A stretch of DNA of 64,000 bases from Archivesica marissinica (lineage: Eukaryota > Mollusca > Bivalvia > Venerida > Vesicomyidae). Shown one piece after another: positions 57,550 to 64,000 of this stretch; position 1 is the first letter of the stretch; each line of letters begins with the position of its first letter. The position numbers and the translations under genes are program-made. The notes beneath the pieces were generated by a model. The model was not told where the DNA came from. It saw only the letters and a program-made list of their open reading frames with translations, and did no database searches. The stretch is taken from contig CM026393.1 of NCBI GenBank assembly GCA_014843695.1, positions 8,682,740 through 8,746,739 of the forward strand, read 5' to 3'.

Positions 57550-60500
57550 ATGCCGTATGTGTATCCATTGTGCTGCTCTATAGATACGTACCGTATGTGT
57601 ATACATTGTGCTGGTCTATAGATACGTGCCGCATGTGTATCCATTGTGCTGCTCTATAGATACGTGCCGCATGTGTATCCATTGTGCTGCTCTATAGATA
57701 CGTGCCGTATGTGTATCCATTGTGCTGCTCTATAGATACGTACCGTATGTGTATCCATTGTGCTGCTCTATAGATACGTGCCGTATGTGTATCCATTGTG
57801 CTGCTCTATAGATACGTACCGTATGTGTATACATTGTGCTGGTCTATAGATACGTGCCGTATGTGTATCCATTGTGCTGCTCTATAGATACGTGCCGTAT
57901 GTGTATCCATTGTGCTGCTCTATAGATACGTGCCGTATGTGTATCCATTGTGCTGCTCTATAGATACGTGCCGTATGTGTATCCATTGTGCTGCTCTATA
58001 GATACGTACCGTATGTGTATCCATTGTGCTGCTCTATAGATACGTGCCGTATGTGTATCCAATGTGCTGCTCTATAGATACGTGCCGTATGTGTTTCCAT
58101 TGTGCTGCTCTATAGATACGTGCCGTATGTGTATCCATTGTGCTGCTCTATAGATACGTGCCGTATGTGTATCCATTGTGCTGCTCTATAGATACGTACC
58201 GTATGTGTATCCATTGTGCTGCTCTATAGATACGTGCCGTATGTGTATCCATTGTGCTGCTCTATAGATACGTGCCGTATGTGTATCCATTGTGCTGCTC
58301 TATAGATACGTGCCGTATGTGTATCCATTGTGCTGCTCTATAGATACGCACCGTATGTGTATCCATTGTGCTGCTCTATAGATACGTACCGTATGTGTAT
58401 CCATTGTGCTGCTCTATAGATACGCACCGTATGTGTATCCATTGTGCTGCTCTATAGATACGTGCCGTATGTGTATCCATTGTGCTGCTCTATAGATACG
58501 TACCGTATGTGTATCCATTGTGCTGCTCTATAGATACGTGCCGTATGTGTATCCATTGTGCTGCTCTATAGATACGTGCCGTATGTGTATCCATTGTGCT
58601 GCTCTATAGATACGTGCCGTATGTGTATCCATTGTGCTGCTCTATAGATACGTGCCGTATGTGTATCCATTGTGCTGCTCTATAGATACGTGCCGTATGT
58701 GTATCCATTGTGCTGCTCTATAGATACGTGCCGTATGTGTACCCATTGTGCTGCTCTATAGATACGTGCCGTATGTGTATCCATTGTGCTGCTCTATAGA
58801 TACATGCCGTATGTGTATCCATTGTGCTGCTCTATAGATACGTGCCGTATGTGTACCCATTGTGCTGCTCTATAGATACGTGCCGTATGTGTATCCATTG
58901 TGCTGCTCTATAGATACGTGCCGTATGTGTACCCATTGTGCTGCTCTATAGATACGTGCCGTATGTGTATCCATTGTGCTGCTCTATAGATACGTGCCGT
59001 ATGTGTACCCATTGTGCTGCTCTATAGATACGTACCGTATGTGTACCCATTGTGCTGCTCTATAGATACGTGCCGTATGTGTATCCATTGTGCTGCTCTA
59101 TAGATACGTGCCGTATGTGTACCCATTGTGCTGCTCTATAGATACGTACCGTATGTGTATCCATTGTGCTGCTCTATAGATACGTACCGTATGTGTATCC
59201 ATTGTGCTGCTCTATAGATACGTGCCGTATGTGTACCCATTGTGCTGCTCTATAGATACGTGCCGTATGTGTATCCATTGTGCTGCTCTATAGATACGTG
59301 CCGTATGTGTATCCATTGTGCTGCTCTATAGATACGTGCCGTATGTGTACCCATTGTGCTGCTCTATAGATACGTGCCGTATGTGTATCCATTGTGCTGC
59401 TCTATAGATACGTGCCGTATGTGTACCCATTGTGCTGCTCTATAGATACGTGCCGTATGTGTATCCATTGTGCTGCTCTATAGATACGTGCCGTATGTGT
59501 ATCCATTGTGCTGCTCTATAGATACGTGCCGTATGTGTACCCATTGTGCTGCTCTATAGATACGTGCCGTATGTGTATCCATTGTGCTGCTCTATAGATA
59601 CGTACCGTATGTGTATCCATTGTGCTGCTCTATAGATACGTACCGTATGTGTATCCATTGTGCTGCTCTATAGATAGGTGTCGTATGTGTACCCATTGTG
59701 CTGCTCTATAGATACGTGCCGTATGTGTATCCATTGTACTGCTCTATAGATACGTGCCGTATGTGTACCCATTGTGCTGCTCTATAGATACGTACCGTAT
59801 GTGTACCCATTGTGCTGCTCTATAGATACGTACCGTATGTGTATCCATTGTGCTGATCTATAGATACATGTCGTATGTGTACCCATTGTGCTGCTCTATA
59901 GATACGTGCCGTATGTGTACCCATTGTGCTGCTCTATAGATACGTACCGTATGTGTACCCATTGTGCTGCTCTATAGATACATGCCGTATGTGTATCCAT
60001 TGTACTGCTCTATAGATACGCACCGTATGTGTATCCATTGTACTGCTCTATAGATACGTGCCGTATGTGTATCCATTGTACTGCTCTATAGATACGTGCC
60101 GTATGTATACCCATTGTGCTGCTCTATAGATACGTGCCGTATGTGTATCCATTGTGCTGCTCTATAGATACGTGCCGTATGTGTACCCATTGTACTGCTC
60201 TATAGATACGTGCCGTATGTGTATCCATTGTGTTGCTCTATAGATACGTGCCGTATGTGTATCCATTGTGTTGCTCTATAGATACGTGCCGTATGTGTAT
60301 CCATTGTACTGCTCTATAGATACGTACCGTATGTGTATCCATTGTACTGCTCTATAGATACGTGCCGTATGTGTACCCATTGTGCTGCTCTATTGATACG
60401 TGCCGTATGTGTATCCATTGTGCTGCTCTATAGATACGTACCGTATGTGTATCCATTGTTCTGCTCTATAGATACGTGCCGTATGTGTACCCATTGTGCT

Positions 60501-63285
60501 GCTCTATAGATACATGCCGTATGTGTATCCATTGTTCTGCTCTATAGATACGTGCCGTATGTGTACCCATTGTGCTGCTCTATAGATACATGCCGTATGT
60601 GTACCCATTGTGCTGCTCTATAGATACATGCCGTATGTGTACCCATTGTGCTGCTCTATAGATACGTGCCGTATGTGTATCCATTGTGCTGCTCTATAGA
60701 TACGTGCCGTATGTGTATCCATTGTGCTGCTCTATAGATACGCACCGTATGTGTATCCATTGTGCTGCTCTATAGATACGTGCCGTATGTGTATCCATTG
60801 TGCTGCTCTATAGATACGCACCGTATGTGTATCCATTGTGCTGCTCTATAGATACGTGCCGTATGTGTATCCATTGTGCTGCTCTATAGATACGTGCCGT
60901 ATGTGTATCCATTGTGCTGCTCTATAGATACGTGCCGTATGTGTATCCATTGTGCTGCTCTATAGATACGTGCCGTATGTGTATCCATTGTGCTGCTCTA
61001 TAGATACGTGCCGTATGTGTATCCATTGTGCTGCTCTATAGATACGTGCCGTATGTGTATCCATTGTGCTGCTCTATAGATACGTGCCGTATGTGTATCC
61101 ATTGTGCTGCTCTATAGATACGTGCCGTATGTGTATCCATTGTGCTGCTCTATAGATACGTGCCGTTGTGTACCATTGTGCTGCCTATAGATACGTGCCG
61201 TATGTGTACCATTGTGCTGCTCTATAGATACGTGCCGTATGTGTATCCATTGTGCTGCTCTATAGATACATGCCGTATGTGTATCCATTGTGCTGCTCTA
61301 TAGATACGTGCCGTATGTGTATCCATTGTGCTGCTCTATAGATACGTGCCGTATGTGTATCCATTGTGCTGCTCTATAGATACGTGCCGTATGTGTACCC
61401 ATTGTGCTGCTCTATAGATACGTGCCGTATGTGTATCCATTGTGCTGCTCTATAGATACGTGCCGTATGTGTACCCATTGTGCTGCTCTATAGATACGTA
61501 CCGTATGTGTACCCATTGTGCTGCTCTATTGATACGTGCCGTATGTGTATCCATTGTGCTGCTCTATAGATACGTGCCGTATGTGTACCCATTGTGCTGC
61601 TCTATAGATACGTACCGTATGTGTATCCATTGTGCTGCTCTATAGATACGTGCCGTATGTGTACCCATTGTGCTGCTCTATAGATACGTGCCGTATGTGT
61701 ATCCATTGTGCTGCTCTATAGATACGTACCGTATGTGTATCCATTGTGCTGCTCTATAGATACGTACCGTATGTGTACCCATTGTGCTGCTCTATAGATA
61801 CGTACCGTATGTGTACCCATTGTGCTGCTCTATAGATACGTGCCGTATGTGTACCCATTGTGCTGCTCTATAGATACGTACCGTATGTGTATCCATTGTG
61901 CTGCTCTATAGATACGTACCGTATGTGTATCCATTGTGCTGCTCTATAGATACGTGCCGTATGTGTACCCATGGTGCTGCTCTATAGATACGTACCGTAT
62001 GTGTATCCATTGTGCTGCTCTATAGATACGTACCGTATGTGTATCCATTGTGCTGCTCTATAGATACGTACCGTATGTGTATCCATTGTGCTGCTCTATA
62101 GATACGTACCGTATGTGTATCCATTGTGCTGCTCTATAGATACGTGCCGTATGTGTACCCATTGTGCTGCTCTATAGATACGTGCCGTATGTGTATCCAT
62201 TGTGTTGCTCTATAGATACGTGCCGTATGTGTATCCATTGTGCTGCTCTATAGATACGTGCCGTATGTGTACCCATTGTGCTGCTCTATAGATACGTGCC
62301 GTATGTGTATCCATTGTGCTGCTCTATAGATACGTGCCGTATGTGTACCCATTGTGCTGCTCTATAGATACGTGCCGTATGTGTATCCATTGTGCTGCTC
62401 TATAGATACGTGCCGTATGTGTATCCATTGTGCTGCTCTATAGATACGTGCCGTATGTGTACCCATTGTGCTGCTCTATAGATACGTGCCGTATGTGTAT
62501 CCATTGTGCTGCTCTATAGATACGTACCGTATGTGTACCCATTGTGCTGCTCTATAGATACGTACCGTATGTGTACCCATTGTGCTGCTCTATAGATACG
62601 TGCCGTATGTGTACCCATTGTGCTGCTCTATAGATACGTACCGTATGTGTATCCATTGTGCTGCTCTATAGATACGTACCGTATGTGTATCCATTGTGCT
62701 GCTCTATAGATACGTGCCGTATGTGTACCCATGGTTCTGCTCTATAGATACGTACCGTATGTGTATCCATTGTGCTGCTCTATAGATACGTACCGTATGT
62801 GTATCCATTGTGCTGCTCTATAGATACGTACCGTATGTGTATCCATTGTGCTGCTCTATAGATACGTACCGTATGTGTATCCATTGTGCTGCTCTATAGA
62901 TACGTGTCGTATGTGTACCCATTGTGCTGCTCTATAGATACGTGCCGTATGTGTATCCATTGTGTTGCTCTATAGATACGTGCCGTATGTGTATCCATTG
63001 TGTTGCTCTATAGATACGTGCCGTATGTGTACCCATTGTGCTGCTCTATAGATACGTGCCGTATGTGTATCCATTGTGCTGCTCTATAGATACGTGCCGT
63101 ATGTGTACCCATTGTGCTGCTCTATAGATACGTGCCGTATGTGTATCCATTGTGCTGCTCTATAGATACGTGCCGTATGTGTATCCATTGTGCTGCTCTA
63201 TAGATACGTGCCGTATGTGTACCCATTGTGCTGCTCTATAGATACGTGCCGTATGTGTATCCATTGTGCTGCTCTATAGATACAA
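57550..63285. repeat. Minisatellite, 38-bp unit, about 150 copies, with 760-bp higher order
   Basis: Units contain GTGCTGCTCTATAGATACGT and GCCGTATGTGTATCCATT. Variants GTACC, CACC, TACCC and TTGTTCTGC are scattered. ATGGTGCTGC at 61971 and ATGGTTCTGC at 62731, and TGTGTTGCTC at 62201 and 62961, are each 760 bp (20 units) apart. Confidence 0.98.
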
Positions 63286-63324
63286 GTATTTAGTTTGTTG
63301 TGTGTGTTCTTGCATCACTAGTTA

Positions 63325-63485
63325 AATGCTCAGGACCTCACTTCTGGTAGAATGAGGGAGAGAGAAGAGACAATGTGGATTTAAGACTAATGTGTCTTGT
63401 CTAAGGAAACAACTTAAAACAGAAACAACGCCTCTGTTACTAATACACCGTATCCACCAGGGACGCACCAATGCAATTGTTACTT
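63325..63485 (-). repeat. SINE family A, diverged copy
   Basis: Plus-strand GAATGAGGGAGAGAGAAGAG, ACAATGTGGATTTAAG and GTGTCTTGTCTAAGG are the inverted family A body. The head region at the right is decayed. Confidence 0.65.
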
Positions 63486-63509
63486 GACTCATCGATAGGC
63501 GTATGACTA

Positions 63510-64000
63510 GCAATTACCTGACAGTCGTACGGATAGCAATCAGCTGACAGTCGTACGGATAGCAATCACCTGGCAGTCGTACTGATAGCAATTACCGGAC
63601 AATCGTACGGATAGCAATCACCGGACAATCGTACGGATAGCAACCACCGGACATTCGTACGGATAGCAATCACCGGACATTCGTACAGATAGCAATCATC
63701 TGACAGTCGTACGGATAGTAATAATCGGACAGTCGTATGGATAGCAATCACCTGACAGTCGTACGGATAGCAATCACCGGAGAGTCGTACGGATAGCAAT
63801 CATCTGACAGTCGTACGGATAGCAATCATCTGACAGTCGTACGGATAGCAACCACCGGAAATTCGTACGGATAGCAATCATCGGACATTCGTACAGATAG
63901 TAATCATCTGACAGTCGTACGGATAGCAATCATCTGACAGTCGTACGGATAGCAACCACCGGACATTCGTACGGATAGCAATCATCGGACATTCGTACAG
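63510..64000. repeat. Minisatellite, 26-bp unit, cut by the window edge
   Basis: About 19 copies of GACAGTCGTACGGATAGCAA plus TCATCT occur, with CCGGACATTC variants. A block of several units (63800-63895) is repeated at 63910-64000. Confidence 0.96.

Overview
The window looks like nuclear DNA of a lophotrochozoan animal, most probably a bivalve mollusc. The sequence shows GT-AG introns, several tRNA-derived SINE families, palindromic MITE-like elements, the 3' end of a non-LTR retrotransposon and an intronless rhodopsin-like GPCR. The bivalve placement rests on my recollection that the hairpin MITEs and the 'cctccaagtgtgacc' dispersed repeat are common in bivalve genomes; I could not search. 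There are no prokaryotic operons, rRNA genes or CRISPR loci.

Two genes are supported. The first is a minus-strand gene, 43224 down to at least 833, continuing off the left edge. I assembled 16 coding exons (58, 159, 145, 135, 82, 76, 68, 79, 119, 131, 50, 108, 176, 116, 172 and 66 nt) with GT/AG boundaries and matching phases throughout, giving 580 codons without a stop. The protein is acidic and coiled-coil-rich, with a CxxC...CxH...CxH putative zinc-binding segment near residues 456-485. I do not recognise the family. The second is a plus-strand single-exon class A GPCR of 438 residues (51462-52778).

By my visual tally about 60% of the window is minisatellite: roughly 38 arrays with units of 15-85 bp, the largest at 57.55-63.28 kb (38-bp unit) and 52.79-56.87 kb (29-bp unit). 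Most introns of the minus-strand gene are filled by one or more arrays. The long open frames that run through them are by-products of stop-free units and were not annotated as genes.

Layout: 0-0.74 kb arrays; 0.83-0.90 kb exon 16; 1.0-6.6 kb SINEs and arrays; 6.67-9.12 kb exons 15-13; 9.12-16.21 kb six nearly contiguous arrays; 16.2-25.6 kb exons 12-6 with arrays; 25.6-29.5 kb two related TIR elements around exon 5 and a 2.5-kb array; 29.8-34.9 kb arrays and exon 4; 34.9-37.3 kb MITE, exon 3 and SINEs; 37.4-41.2 kb two arrays; 41.4-43.2 kb MITEs, SINE, exons 2 and 1; 43.2-51.4 kb intergenic arrays, SINEs and a LINE relic; 51.5-52.8 kb GPCR; 52.8-64 kb arrays.

The most interesting pattern is where arrays start. 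Several repeat units contain the splice donor or acceptor of the adjoining exon, so an exon-intron junction has itself been tandemly amplified (exons 6, 10 and both sides of 13). Three other arrays are internal amplifications of a single tRNA-SINE family.
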